Positions 44,307 to 58,812 are shown, counted from the first letter of the stretch. The stretch is 64,000 bases of DNA from Sycon ciliatum (GCF_964019385.1 NC_088655.1:14594231-14658230), one strand, 5' to 3'. The notes: generated from the letters alone by a model not told the origin. Made by a program: numbers and translations.

Positions 44307-45392
44307 CTACCATAGGAAAACGAGTTTGGGGTCTGGGTGTTGAGATCTTTCAGATGCTGCAGTTATGCAGTCAGATCCGAACAAGACTTGCTTCTTTCCT
44401 GCCGGTCCGCAGCAGACTTGCGCCCCTTCCTTGTAGCTTTCCCTCTCACAGCACGCATGACCAAGCTCTGGCCGTCCGCGGACAATGGTCCGGTCGCAGC
44501 ACATCTTCTCTGCCGCTATCGAGGCCATACCATACGCACAGCACTCGTACTCCGCCTCGGGAAAGCCAGGGCGGAGAGCACCGTCGCAGCACGAATCCAT
44601 CTGCTTCTCATAGATTTCATTAGCGCAGCATCCCATTTCCACTTTGTCATAGGTGGCGCCGCCGCAACAGCCGAGTCCGCCGGCATTCTCAAGCACCTGC
44701 CCATCACAGCAGAGCATGTTTTGGGCCTCGATTTCGGCCAGGGCGTAGCTGGTAGCGCCGCAGCACATGTGCGTGTCTACACCTCCCGCAGACGTGATGC
44801 CGCCCTCGCAGCAGAGCTGTGTGGCCTTGTCGAATTCGATACCAGCACAGCATCCCGTGATGTTGTTGTTGAACACGCTGCCAGCGCAACATTGAGCATT
44901 GCTCCGGGGCACAGTACCGAGAGGCTTGGCGGCGGCGCCGCAGCAGAAATCCTTCCTAATGTCAATGACGTCACTGGCACAGCAGCGGTGATGCCTTCTC
45001 TCCGCCCAGCTCACCACATCGGAACGTAGTGAGCCAGCACAACACAACGACGTGCGAATATCGTATGCTGATGAGGCACAGCACCACGCATAGCGTGTGA
45101 TGTCCACTACGGACGAGTCCTTCAATGAGGCCGGAATGTTAACGATGGATCCCTCGCAACAACGCTGTTTGGACGTGTTGTATTCCTGCCCGGCACACAG
45201 GGACATTACGGCGCGTTTGTGACGGATATGATGGAAGTGGTTATCATCTGGTTTGCCATCATCAGCGTACTTGTTACTAGTAGCTTGACAGATAGCGGGC
45301 AGGCTGCACAGTGCTAGACTTACGGCGATATACACTGTTAGCCGCATTGCCATCGACTGGGAGGCGCTGCGGTAGGACGAAGTGGCACACAT
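44307..45392 (-). CDS. Galaxin-like secreted cysteine-rich protein
   Basis: A single-exon ORF of 361 residues on the minus strand, preceded by an in-frame stop 30 bp upstream. The first ATG is at 45392, but M14 or M16 (45353 or 45347) gives the best signal peptide (MRLTVYIAVSLALCSLPAIC). A furin-like RHKR follows near residue 60. The mature part is a tandem series of di-cysteine modules, about 17 CC pairs, often as CCAGxxYD or CCGGATYDK; this is the hallmark of galaxin, an organic matrix protein first described in coral skeletons. Role in biomineralisation is known for some family members and is inferred here. There is no membrane segment and no GPI signal at the C-terminus (DPKLVFLW). It is not nested in a mobile element, so it is a probable host gene. 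Absence of introns could mean a retrocopy, but the ORF is intact. Confidence 0.85.
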   Translation of the reverse strand: MCATSSYRSASQSMAMRLTVYIAVSLALCSLPAICQATSNKYADDGKPDDNHFHHIRHKRAVMSLCAGQEYNTSKQRCCEGSIVNIPASLKDSSVVDITRYAWCCASSAYDIRTSLCCAGSLRSDVVSWAERRHHRCCASDVIDIRKDFCCGAAAKPLGTVPRSNAQCCAGSVFNNNITGCCAGIEFDKATQLCCEGGITSAGGVDTHMCCGATSYALAEIEAQNMLCCDGQVLENAGGLGCCGGATYDKVEMGCCANEIYEKQMDSCCDGALRPGFPEAEYECCAYGMASIAAEKMCCDRTIVRGRPELGHACCERESYKEGAQVCCGPAGKKQVLFGSDCITAASERSQHPDPKLVFLW

Positions 45393-48300
45393 TCTGCGAG
45401 TGTTGAGTATGGGACCCTGTCGTTATGATTGATTGTGTGGAGAGAATGGAACGTGACGGATGCAGCACACGATGCACAGCACTCTGTATTGATGAACAGG
45501 GACAAACCGAATATGGTAGAAAATGCACACGTCTGTCCTCTGGCTACAGTACCCGAAGTTGGTCGATGCCGTCAGCAATAACAGGATGGGTGGAGAATTA
45601 TCAGCAGCGGGTCGGGCGAGGAAATCCTCAGGGAAGCAAACCGGCCGAGTAGAGAACAATAACACGGAGAGCACTAGGCTGGGAAGGGCTGAATAGAACT
45701 TCGCTTGGGGTGTGGAAGTTACCTTCGCTATAGGCAACGGGAAAAGGATATCCGAACCTGGGGCCGAGTCTTAACGAAATGCAACGTGGCTTTATGCGCC
45801 TCCGGAGAAAAGAGAAGGTTGCTGAGAAAGAAGGCACGACCTAAGGCAAGGAAGAGAGGTGGAGAGAGTGCAAGTTCGCTTCACCACTCACAGAAACAAC
45901 TACCTGGACGGTGTGGGTGTAACCCGATGTTTGTACTCTCGTCATGTCCTGCGTCAACCCGTAGATCTACCAGTCAGCCAGCCAGCCAGCCCTGTAGAGT
46001 GTAGTGTTGGGGTTGCTGCTTGGAGCTGAGCGCGCACCGGCGGCTTCCGCTTGTTGGTGGTGCGAACAATCTGTGTGCATGTGCATATGTGATTGTTAGC
46101 AGATAGTGGCAAGGTCGCTCCAGCTAGCCCATGACCACGATTGTAGTCGTCGCCCAATGTCCGTGGTACTCAGTGATACTAGAACATCAATGATGAACAT
46201 CATGTCGGTCCTAGGCATGGCTGCGCTCTAGGTATGGCTGAGTTCTAGGTATGGTCTCTGCCGAGATCATCAGTACGGTGCAGATTGACTGGCTGTGACC
46301 ACTGGTGACTGGAGATAAACGCAGAGAACCCGAGGAGCAGCCTGGTGCAATCCAATCCTCAGCCTGCTCCAGTTCGCAACAAGCGCACGCAGCATGTGTG
46401 GTGTCTTGCAGCGATGCCCGCCTGTCAGGATGACCTTGCAGCAGTACACATAATGTTAGGCAGTCAGCAGAGACTCAGTGAGTTAGGGCAGCAGCCTTGC
46501 AGGATCACAGAGTAGATCCACCCTGTTCTCATGATGTTCGTAGGCCGCCGTCGTGCGGCCTGCTTCGGTTTCCGTTGTGCCGTCGCTATTTCCTTTCAGT
46601 TTCGATCGCCGTCGGGGGTCAGGTTCAAGCTGTGGCAGTGCACGCGCGCGGCGTGATTAGGAGTATGCGTCGCAGCCCTTGTCTCGTGCTGGCTGGTGTC
46701 ACGTAGTTCTAAATACATTACATGAGTGTGTCCATGCACTTAGTCTTTGTATTGCGAGCATCATGCCTTGGCATTGCCTCAGCAGCGGCACTGATCGGTT
46801 GCAATTTTGTTGGTGATATGGTGCACTAGTTGCAGAGTGCAGATGAGGTACGACGATCACTAGACTTGCTGCACAATATGACCACGACCTGTGTTGGTGT
46901 TAATCCATTGTTGTACAGCAAGAAAGTTAGTTCCACAGTATCGATAACATGGCCGCAGTAACATAGTTGGAAGTGCCATCGAGCAGGTGCGTATCCGCCG
47001 GTAGCCAGCTTTGGTAGGGTCATTGGATGTTGCATCCAGGCGTACAGGTACCTTTAAAGAATGGCTACAAGCAACGCAGTGTTACCTCCGTGTATTCTAT
47101 TTCCAACAGCGAGAAGGAGAGAAAACGTGACGTGATCGCTCAGCGCACCTTCATACCTTCCTTCCTCTCTTGTCTCGAAGTAACCGTTAGTTTGTGAAGA
47201 TCTACTGAATACGCCTACTCGCTGGGGTTGCAATCGGGCAGACTGAGCGTATGTGCGCAACGAGTTTTTAAACTGTTTCAGCAGGAGTTGAACCAGCAAC
47301 AATGCGATTCCCAAGCACCTATCTTGACCACCCAGCTTGTTCGCGTTGACATCACCAAGCAAGCCTGGCTAGCCTTCGCATCAGCCAAATGACCTAAAGA
47401 AATGAGGAACCACCCAGCCTCTGCACAGTTTTGATACACTGGTAAACTGTTACACTGATAGTGATACACTGGCACACAGGTACACTCATTGCTAAACTGG
47501 CATATTACGTCAAACAATCGTGTATGCAAGTGCAACAGATTTGTATCCTGTATCAATAGTGTAGGTAGTTATCACCTACAAATGTGCGTATTGTCATCAT
47601 GCACGGTATGTGCAACTTTTAACGCTCTTCAGTGCAGTTAGATAGTGTGTGATAGTTAGGTAGTGTGTAGAATGATGGTCAGGTGGCAGTGCATGACTGT
47701 ATTACTGAGTGGTTGAGTGCAGGTTGTGCTGTCTGACGTGTGCCTCGCGATATCACTCTGCACCTATTACACTGTATAGTTAAACGAGAAATAGAAAGAC
47801 GGCCAGTTTGGATTCGTCGTAGCTCAAAACCGCCCTCAGTCTGTCAATCAGAGTTCAGCAAGTGTTTTCTTCTTGGCTTGCTGATGGCTAAACTCTTGTT
47901 GTTTCCGCTAGAGGAAGGAGAAACAAGCCGGAGAATTCTACTGGAGAAGAAAATCTAATATTTCTACAGTTTCATGCTACTGCAATCATCAGACGACTGC
48001 TACTTTACACTTTGTGAAACATTTCTTAAAGTTGAGCTGATCACTGCTTTTCAGCATGAAACTCGTGAGCAGAGACATTTTTAAAAATCACCTTTTTGTT
48101 CCACCGGATTTTCGTTTGTACTAAGCTCTGCACGCCATGTATTGAGCACTGTGAGCGGTAGGTAGTCAAGGTTCTTTTGTGTGTAAAACTTGAGATTATA
48201 AAAATTGCAGCAAAGAGATCACTTGCGTTGGCGATGATGTAGGGATTTCTGTATTGGTACCAGCGAAGCATTGAAAAGGAGGCAGACACCTCAGCCTTCC

Positions 48301-48591
48301 TGCAGTCACCGTAACGCATGCCCCTTCGCAGTACTGTCTAACGTCTACACTCTGACACCCTGCAGCGGCGGTCTAGTCAGTTGACCGCTAGCGCTGGCAC
48401 CACGCTGGCAATGCTGAACTCGGCCGTATTTAGCTGGTTGTCACAAGCTGACAAAAGCATACCGATAAGGATGTGGCGATGTGGCTCGGTGACGGTGACC
48501 CAATACTGACCTTGGCACTCTTCATGGGGAGATTGAGTACCAATAATCATTCCCGTAGTTATGCAATAGACGGTGGCAGCTCCAAACGTTG
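45393..48591. other. No gene recognised upstream of the galaxin-like gene
   Basis: About 3.2 kb without a recognisable ORF. The first few hundred bases should hold the promoter of the galaxin-like gene, but I could not identify a TATA box or initiator with confidence. The segment 46213-46260 has three imperfect copies of CTAGGTATGGCTG. Confidence 0.4.
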
Positions 48592-48593
48592 GA

Positions 48594-48646
48594 GCTCGCG
48601 CTTCCTGCCAACTGACTGACACTTGAAAGGCAGGAAGCGCGAGAGC
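48594..48646. repeat. GC-rich hairpin
   Basis: CTCGCGCTTCCTGCC (48595-48609) pairs with GGCAGGAAGCGCGAG (48629-48643) around a 19-nt loop. Possibly a very small MITE or a structured RNA segment; nothing else supports either. Confidence 0.6.
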
Positions 48647-48685
48647 CGCTGACCAGCATTTGGAGCAGCAACCTTTGCCCACAAT

Positions 48686-48689
48686 ACAC

Positions 48690-48730
<41 letters not shown>
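48686..48730 (+). repeat. (CA)n microsatellite
   Basis: CA repeat with a few CG steps at the edges. Confidence 0.95.
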
Positions 48731-48732
<2 letters not shown>

Positions 48733-49189
48733 AATAATTATTAGTTAACCTTCTACAATTACCGCCTACGGTCGCAACAGCTTAGTTCAAAAGACGTTAC
48801 GCATAGTAGCGTATGGCGCTACTAGCAAGACTCAGAACGACAGACAAAGGTATGCACGATGCAGGTGCATGTGTGTCGGTATAATAATAGCTAACATTGC
48901 TTTCGCCTCTATTGAGCGGCAGTGTTGGTATAGACTCAAATAGTTTGCGATATGGACACCGCCTAACGTGGCGTGACACTGACAGTTATGCCATATAATT
49001 TGAGTGCTAGAGGTCTTCGCAGTTCTGCACGTAACGGCTTGCGTCGATGTCGACAAAGTAGTGTGGTGTTCCTACTACTACTAGTTCAACTAACTCCTAG
49101 CGAGTAGTGAAGTGAAACAGTCCGTGTATAAGTACGCTGGGAGGAGTATGACGGAATGCCACTGCCACCTTCCCACACTGCAAAACACA

Positions 49190-49415
49190 AACACACACAC
49201 GCGCGCGCGCGCGCGCGCTCACCTTTGCCTTTGGACCTTTGCTTTGGAAAGCCCATCACCGAAAAACACACGCACACGCACACACACACACACATACACA
49301 CACACACGCACACACATACCCCCCCCCCACACACACACACATACCCACATACACACACACACACGCACACACATACCCACACGCGCACACAGACACAGAC
49401 ACACACACTGACACT

Positions 49416-49451
<36 letters not shown>

Positions 49452-49455
49452 GTGA
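49190..49455 (+). repeat. Compound (CA)n/(CG)n/(CACACG)n microsatellite
   Basis: A CG run of about 20 bp (49200-49219) followed, after a unique 48-bp spacer, by CA-rich repeats broken by poly-C at 49320-49329. The alternating purine-pyrimidine sequence has Z-DNA potential. Confidence 0.95.
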
Positions 49456-50410
49456 CACACGCACAATAATAGCATTACTGTTGCTGGACAACAGAAAGAA
49501 AGTCATTGTCATAGTCGCTTCTCGAAGAATGTAGGCACTTCCTGCAGTGACGCGTGTTGTCAGTACAACTCCTGATGTACATTGTCATGTACTGTGTCTC
49601 GCCAAGTTCCGTGTGCTTGTGGGTGTCCGCGACCCGAACATATTAGCTAGCTGCATCCATCACCATCATAGTCACACGCAAAGCAGCAAACAACAGCAGC
49701 GGCCTCCTCCTCCCAAGTTTCTCTCAAGACTAAACTCTCCACAGGCCATTTTCAAACAAGACGGTGTTATTCTAAAACAGACGTTAATTCTGGTGCCGAC
49801 TTAATTGAACTGATCGATTGCCAGGCGTTCCAATCGCCATTCCAACATGGCCACCCCATATGCATATCTACCAGATCCTATCCACTTACCAAGTGCCAAT
49901 ACGGCAATAGACAAACAGTTACAAAGTCATGTTGTAGCTGTTGACAATGTTGTAGTGCAATGCATCAGGGCATACTGCTTTGCTGTACATGCCCCGTTAC
50001 ATTGTGTTCGTCCTCACAAGTCACAGTCTAGAGGTCCACTCCCATGTACATGTATAAGAACAATCATGGTTGTGCACTCTTGCCTCTCTCAATCCTCACA
50101 TAACTACAGTCTATCTATTGTGAAGGTCTTGGTGTGGATGGTGAGATACAACAGAGACTGGACAGTAGCACTAGTACTCAGTACTAGTAGTAGCCACTTA
50201 CCACGCCGATCACTACAAAGTCGTGTGCACGTCGTGAAGTGCTAGTACTAGAGATCGGTTAGAAACTATCCAAGCAGCGAACACACGTACACACTACACT
50301 CGGCGGGGTCGCCACAGCCACCACTCTGTGCTAAAACCAGTCCCCAGCCATCTGGAATGCGCGGGACTTAGCAAAACCATCTTGTTCACAACCATCGTGT
50401 CCATGTTATG

Positions 50411-50435
50411 CTCAGCAGCAGCAGCAGCAGCAGCA
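50411..50435 (+). repeat. (CAG)n microsatellite
   Basis: About seven CAG/AGC repeats in non-coding sequence. Confidence 0.9.
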
Positions 50436-50950
50436 CGTTTTGTACTAGCTTGTTACTCTCACACATCATTAGCTACAGATAAGAGATAGCGGATGTCCCA
50501 ACCTTCTACAAACCATCTCTCCCTGCGACCGACCGGAGGGCCAAGCAGTGGGTATAGGCATAGTGAACTAAGTCTAGTGATGTTGTGATGGTGGGACCAC
50601 GAACATAGACTGATGGTGATAGCCTAGAGAGGAATGCAGTGGATGGTGGATAATGCCAGTGGCAATGGAGTGATCGGGAGAACATGAACGTTTTAAGAGG
50701 CATGTAACGAGCAGGGAGTAGTAAAATACCGGGAGGTGCCACGAGCATGCACGACCAGTTTGACGATTGCCTCAGAACCAGGGAGTGGCAGAAAGGAAAT
50801 GGAAAACAAATACCAATAATCACGTCGTGTGCATGCCACTCAGGAAAGGATTTATAATTATTGCATTCTCCAGTACTTTACTACTCCCTAATAAGCTCCT
50901 GAACACGTCACGTGATACGGCCACGAATCCGGCTAACCTCACTTTAACAA

Positions 50951-51031
50951 TGGGGCTGTTAAGTGTGACGTCACGGCTCCTTCGATACGCATAGCAACGG
51001 AGAGCACTGGGGACAAACAAAAGTCGCGTCC
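50951..51031 (+). repeat. Dispersed repeat with a CRE palindrome, copy 1
   Basis: Matches the reverse complement of 53821-53912 (TGGGGCTGTTAAGTG, TTCGATACGCATAGCAACG, GGGGACAAACAAAAG). It contains TGACGTCA at 50966-50973. Confidence 0.7.
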
Positions 51032-52866
51032 TCTGGTTGGAACCAGATGTCAAGGGCAACAGCATCTAAATGACTGGAGAGACAGTTGTTTTTCTTTGCT
51101 TTTTCTTCAAGCGATTGTTGTCGCTCTTTACTCCTTGTTCTTTCCTCTACAAAACTCCTGTAGTCGTCGAGTGCCTTCATGATGGCTGTGAAATTGGCTG
51201 CCCACAGTAAAACTCCGTGTTTGAGAGTGCTTTGAAGATGTTTCGCGTCCTGATGGATCAAAGTATGAGCGCTCCTTGTGGATTCGATTATATATAGGTG
51301 AGTTGTTCAAGAAATCAGTGTCTTCTTTCTGTCTCTGCCCTCATGCTGGCACAATATCAGCCTCTATCCATGACAGCTCGTACCTCCCGTTAACTGCATG
51401 ACTTAGATATATTTTCGCCCTCCGTGGTGATTGAAGACCCATGGAAGAATTTATTATGTTCAGAATGATGTCCTAAGAATATAAAATAATTCTAGGGAAT
51501 TGTCATAGGGTATTTTTGGAAGGATGGAGACAGAAAGAGAGAACACTGTTTGAAGTGTTTGTCTCACTGTAATTACTCCAGATTATTGAATGTTGTATGA
51601 TCTACTTCAAAAAGAAGTACTCTATATTTTCCATAATGTTTTTTCCTGATTTGCGGGATCTCTTCTTTTGCTGTTTGCGTGTTTACAGGAAGTGGCTGTC
51701 TGGTGTAACTGCACCAGATCCTGGGGAAATTAAGTCAGATGCAGAGGCAGGGTCGTCCAGTGATGCAACACTGCCGTTCTGTGTGCAACGTTACCGCTAA
51801 TACCCCCGGCGAGAACACAAAAAAGACAAACACGTGAAAAGACTACAGTATTGACCGTTCTGCTAATAAATGCAGGACTGCTCCGACAGTCGATAATCGA
51901 AACACAGAGCACCAGCATGATGTTTTCATATTGGGAACCACGCAACAGCTCAATTCTCAAGCCCAAAAATTGATGAACACAAATACAGAGCGACGCAACA
52001 AGAGGTCATCCGGCAACCAAACAAACCTGGGTCTAATGCACTGAATAGTCCTGAAATACGCAGGCCAGACAAAGCAGTGCAAGCACATAATGTTACAAAG
52101 TACATGCATTGCAGAACAAAGTGTAACCAAAGATACACAGGGTTATAGCTGCACACTTGTGCATGTGCTCGCTCAGCCCAAGAACACACGATCATGATGA
52201 TAGAAACAATCCGGGGGAAACACGCTAACAGTAACACCGAAGTAAGCGTCAACACGTAAATAGTGCAGCTCTGAAAAAATTACATTGACATGAACATTGG
52301 TGTGTCGAGTAGTATCAGGCTTGAATAATCATCCAACCAAGACTTCATCAGGTCCCAGACGCTGAGATCGCACGCCGAATGTGAAGTGCATCTAGCCTTG
52401 AACCTGTCGCACAAGGCACACATATATGGCAAAATGACATCCACTCTGATTATTTCCAGAGGCCAATCATGACAGAACACAGAAATGAAACCACGGGCTC
52501 AACCAAGTAAACGCAAAGGAAGTTAGTCAAAATAATCCATGCAGTGCTCTTTTAATTGCAGCGCTGATTGCAGTGTTGCGTCATAGCCCGATACCCGCTG
52601 AGCACGGACACAACTCCATTCGTCAGGGGCAAGACATACTCTTTTGGAATAAAGTCATAAAGTACAGCGTTCCAATGACATTACGGACACCTCGTGTAAA
52701 TGCATGGTCTGTTCATCTGGCCGACTCGGCCACGCATGAGAGTGTGTGCATGTACATGCGCGCGCTTGCGCGCGCGCACACACACACACACCATGTATTC
52801 GGTGCGTATGGTGTACCAGTTGCGGGACAATGAAGATGGAATCATTATCATGATGTTACATGTACA

Positions 52867-53148
52867 CAAGAGTACATAACCCCCCAGAGTGTGCAACGCC
52901 TGATCCAGCTCTGCATAGGGTCTTGGTCGAGCGGAATCGGATCTTTGCGTCATAATACCGTACACATCTGAGGGGAACCCGGGGAGTCGCGGGTACTCTT
53001 GGATCAAAAACAATGGTGCCCTGCCTCGAGACCGGCCTTGCGCTGGTGTGGAGTGTACGCATGACATCAGAAGATCCGATTCCGCTCGACCAAGACCCTA
53101 TGCAGAGCTGGATCGGCGTTGCACACTCTGGGGGGTTATGTACTCTTG
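52867..53148. mobile_element. 282-bp foldback element
   Basis: Inverted arms of about 79 bp, starting CAAGAGTACATAACCCCCC, around a spacer of about 125 bp. Imperfect TTACATNTACA direct repeats flank it (52856-52866 and 53151-53161, one mismatch), a possible target duplication. A partial terminus also occurs at 5160-5190. No ORF. Confidence 0.75.
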
Positions 53149-53820
53149 ATTTACATCTACAGTGTATGTTTGAGTGTAAAGTAAATTTTATTTTATTGGA
53201 CATTTCTTCGACACAACTAATTACTTACTTCACATGTTCGCATTTCTCATAATCGATCCACCTGCACTCCGTATCAGTCGAGGAAAAATTCTCCCAGATA
53301 TACACTAGTCACCACAGCCATGTGATGACATTGGGATGGGCCCCAAGCAGTGCACGATTGCACTCTCTAGTTACAATAAATTTGGCCAGATTATCTGTGA
53401 AGACAAAATGCAATGCATAGCGCCAATCGATGGATGAAGAGAGAGTTTGTAAATACCCATATCTTTCCACTTGTTCAGGAGCTTACCTTTTGGAGTTCAC
53501 ATCGTTTACACGATCTCTCATGCTGTCTTGCACCTTGGTTTTGTTGACCATGGATACGCCAACCCAGAAAACATTCTACAGGAGCTACTAATGCAGAGCG
53601 TTTTTCACGCTCGATCTCGGCGATCTACCTTGTCACGCCAATAAAATCCTCCATGACACTGGCTACAGTCACAAGAGACGTCTCAGTAAGGTAATGAGCA
53701 CGACAACATCGTCGAGATCAAGGACAAAGAGAAAACAAAACACTCACTGAAAACAGCAAAGAAGAAACGAAGAAATGTACACGATTCCTATATGTTGCCA
53801 CTGACAACTGGGTCGGTGGG

Positions 53821-53912
53821 GACGACGCTACTTTTGTTTGTCCCCAGTGGGATCGTTGCTATGCGTATCGAAGGAACTGTGACGTCATCACTTAACAGCC
53901 CCATAGTAATAA
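53821..53912 (-). repeat. Dispersed repeat with a CRE palindrome, copy 2
   Basis: Inverted relative to 50951-51031 and slightly longer. TGACGTCA at 53880-53887. The surrounding 53.2-54.0 kb has no recognisable gene. Confidence 0.7.
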
Positions 53913-54050
53913 GACGAAATAAGAGATCAGTCCTGTGGTAGCGTGGTAAACCCTCCCCAGTACCTATTGTATTACGGGGTAATGCCAGAGGTGTGCGTCC
54001 ATGTGCTGGGGTAGCCGCATGCACACACACACACACCACATACACACACA

Positions 54051-54119
54051 CCTCAGACCTCAGACCTGCCCATCGCGGAAGCGATGCTAGCGAACAGCTA
54101 TGTTAGACATAGCAACTTG
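54051..54119 (+). repeat. 69-bp repeat following a CA tract, copy 1
   Basis: CTCAGACCTCAGACCTGCCC, ATCGCGGAAGCGATG and AGCTATGTTAGACATAGC recur with one mismatch at 63932-64000. Both copies are immediately preceded by a CA repeat and both contain two small palindromes (CATCGCGGAAGCGATG and GCTATGTTAGACATAGC). Confidence 0.85.
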
Positions 54120-54130
54120 TGCTGGGATTA

Positions 54131-55885
<1,755 letters not shown>

Positions 55886-55942
55886 TCGTGTGCAGGATCG
55901 AACGGTGCGTGTGCTGCAATTCCTGCACTGCCATCATGATAT

Positions 55943-55985
55943 CAGGGAGTCGTACCCAAACCATTAAATTGGGTACGACTCCCTG
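55943..55985. mobile_element. 43-bp hairpin MITE of the CAGGGAGTCGTA family, copy 1
   Basis: Perfect 17-bp inverted arms, CAGGGAGTCGTACCCAA, with a 9-nt loop. The first 12 bases are identical to the termini of E1 and E2 (29050, 35269). ACTGCCAT occurs just right of the element and again 9-16 bp to its left, so the target duplication is uncertain. Confidence 0.75.
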
Positions 55986-58182
55986 ACTGCCATGCAATGC
56001 CATAATGCCGCAACTTTCTACTTCTTGTAATTGTACATACCACGAGTACTTGCACCTGTACCACGAGAGAAAGGGAGAAATAAATAAAATTTAATAAAGC
56101 GAAAGAGGAAGAGAGAGAGAGAGGGGGGGGGGGGGGGCGAGAGCCAATAATGGCACTCAGTGACTGGTACTGGTAAGTATACAAAACATCTCAGCCGTGA
56201 CAGTGTTGCATTTTCCATGCTAGAATGAACAATGTACATGTACATGACGAGTATTGTACTACCAGCATCTTGCTGCATCTTGCTGCATCGGTAACGAATT
56301 CCACAAGTCAAGTTGACATACTGAAGACCAAACAAACGTTTTGTGTCCAAGACTTGAATGCCCAAGTTGCATCGTGTTTTTCTCCAAATAATGCAGCGTA
56401 TGCTTAGATCCCGATGGAGCATTATGTGACGTCATCGCACCCTCCTGAACCAATACTGGCAATACCCCTGGTCTACCGGGACCGTTACTCTGCTTTACAT
56501 AACGAAGCATACATACATGTACTTGTCCCACAGAAGAGTGATCTAGGATTGGGGGGGGGGGGGGGGTAACGGCCTCTTTTACGGGCAAAATAAAGTCATG
56601 TCATGTAGTCGTGTAGTGTGATCCAGGATGAGTTCATGGGTGACTTATCCGTACAATGGAGAGTAAGAGTGTAATTCCAAGAGACGTAGCTAAAATCATT
56701 GCGACTGCTAGTGGCGCTGGCAAACTGAATGCATTGTGGATAGTTGGTAACGCATTACACTATCGGTTCACGGAAGGTGCGAATAAGGAGAGAACCCATT
56801 CTCCGCACTGACAGGCCAATCGCCTGGTTCCGCGTTCAAAGGTTATTTAGGGGCATACCAGTACACAATGGACCTGGGAAATGTGCACACAGAAATCGAT
56901 GGTACCCGCCAAGCGGCGGCGTTTTATCAGGCGAGCGGCAAATGGACTTGGCCAGTGATCTAACGTGATAACACGTCATACACGCCTAAAGCCGTCTTCA
57001 GATGTTGAGCTTGGGTGTCACCACTCTGCCTCAAACAGGATCTCACTAATGACGTGTAAAGGAAGCCACTCATAATAGTCATACCATGATCATCTACTGT
57101 ACGATTATACAGGTATGGCTAGGTGAAATCCGACCACAAGTGCATAATAATTATTGTTATTTTGTTGATCGTGGACTTGAACGCCGTACGTATGGCGCTC
57201 TGTAAGTGGTATCGATGCTGCTGGAACGGGTGCACACACCCTACAGGCCTTGTCTAACCCCCAAGACGAAAATGATAGGAGCCGACTGGCCGAAATTAAA
57301 AAAAATACACACATTGAGGAATACAGTGATGTACTGTAGCGGACATGGAAATCCAGTCGATTGACTGGGGCCAGCGCCCACAGCGCGTACAGAACGCTGC
57401 TTGCAGTGCACATGTTGATCCGATGCGACCAGCGGGCTGCAGCGCATAAATGCATGTGTGTCCCGCTTATCCACGGCTGCATGGCCAGCGTCCTGGAGCC
57501 GCTAGACGTGCGACCGGATTTCCATGTCCACAACAGTAGATGCAGCTGGGATGGAAGTACATAAACAAGTTAGTTGTAGAACTTGTTCAGGGCACCAGCC
57601 TGGTGCCTTGGGGTCGGATTTCACCTTAATGAAGCAACTGTACTCACGGTAAAGGCATTCTTAGTACTTGAGGTACATTGTGCAAGACAGAACCTGCCGC
57701 TTGGAAACGGTACCATCAGTCATCATTAGTTTACCCATTTTCCAGGTATCGAGATATTCCTTGCAGGTAACTAACTTTAAAGGGAGGGTGGTACACTGTA
57801 CGTCTTTTTTTGCGCATGGAAGGCACCCGATCTCCGCGATGCCAAAGCAATGCTCCGGATGGGCAGTATCGCCTATCGGTACCTGCACAGGGTGCTACCG
57901 GCTTGTTGTCACTGGAAACAGGCTAATTGAATACAGAATTGGTACGAATAGGTACGTATGAGGACAACACGTAGTGTCTCAGTGACTAGCACAGGTACTA
58001 GGTACGTCGCATCCATCAAACCAAGAAGAGGCAAGAGTACAAAAAAATCCCGTGTACTCTGGTCTTGATCAAACTCACAGTACTGACATTCTTCTAAAGT
58101 AGGAAGTTCGAGAGTGAGATACGGAGCGGGGCTGGCACCCGGAGTAGCAACATACAGATGCTGGTATCTTGCTACTTGCTAT
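55986..58182. other. No gene recognised; poly-G tracts
   Basis: No recognisable ORF. G runs of about 15-19 lie at 56123-56137 and 56550-56567, each a potential slippage or G-quadruplex site. Confidence 0.4.
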
Positions 58183-58225
58183 CAGGAGCAGTACCCTAAC
58201 CAATTGTTGGGGGTACGACTCCCTG
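58183..58225. mobile_element. 43-bp hairpin MITE, copy 2
   Basis: Right arm GGGTACGACTCCCTG is identical to that of copy 1; the left arm is degraded (CAGGAGCAGTACCC). The length is again 43 bp. TTGCTAT flanks both sides (58176-58182 and 58227-58233), an 8-bp duplication with one mismatch, as expected for hAT. Confidence 0.75.
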
Positions 58226-58550
58226 ATTGCTATGAATGAAGCGGAAGCGTGCATTACCCATCTACCATGTACCAAAGAAAGGCTGGACATCACAGCACGG
58301 CACACTAGCGTGAGATAGACAGACGCCTGACGGATAGTGAGTGTACAGAGACATCCATAAAGGTTATGGTCGGAAGGAAGGGATAAGGGAGGGGAGAGTG
58401 TGCATGGGGTATACAACGAGATGAACACAGTTATGAATGGTCGGCTATTTGGCGTAATGAATGCGTTTGTCCTGCCTACGTGCGTAACTAGCTGTTGAAA
58501 CGCGAAAGCGTTATACCAACGCTTGAGTCAGAGTCATGTCACATCCAATG

Positions 58551-58812
<262 letters not shown>

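Noticed and set aside
44337-45029. 230-residue plus-strand ORF
   Set aside because: It is antisense to the galaxin-like gene and has no independent support.
49847-50245. 132-residue plus-strand ORF
   Set aside because: Composition is not protein-like and no domain is recognisable.
51680-51799. Terminal exon after an acceptor-like TTTACAG (KWLSGVTAPDPGEIKSDAEA)
   Set aside because: There is a plausible acceptor and a protein-like stretch ending in TAA, but no upstream exon could be found.
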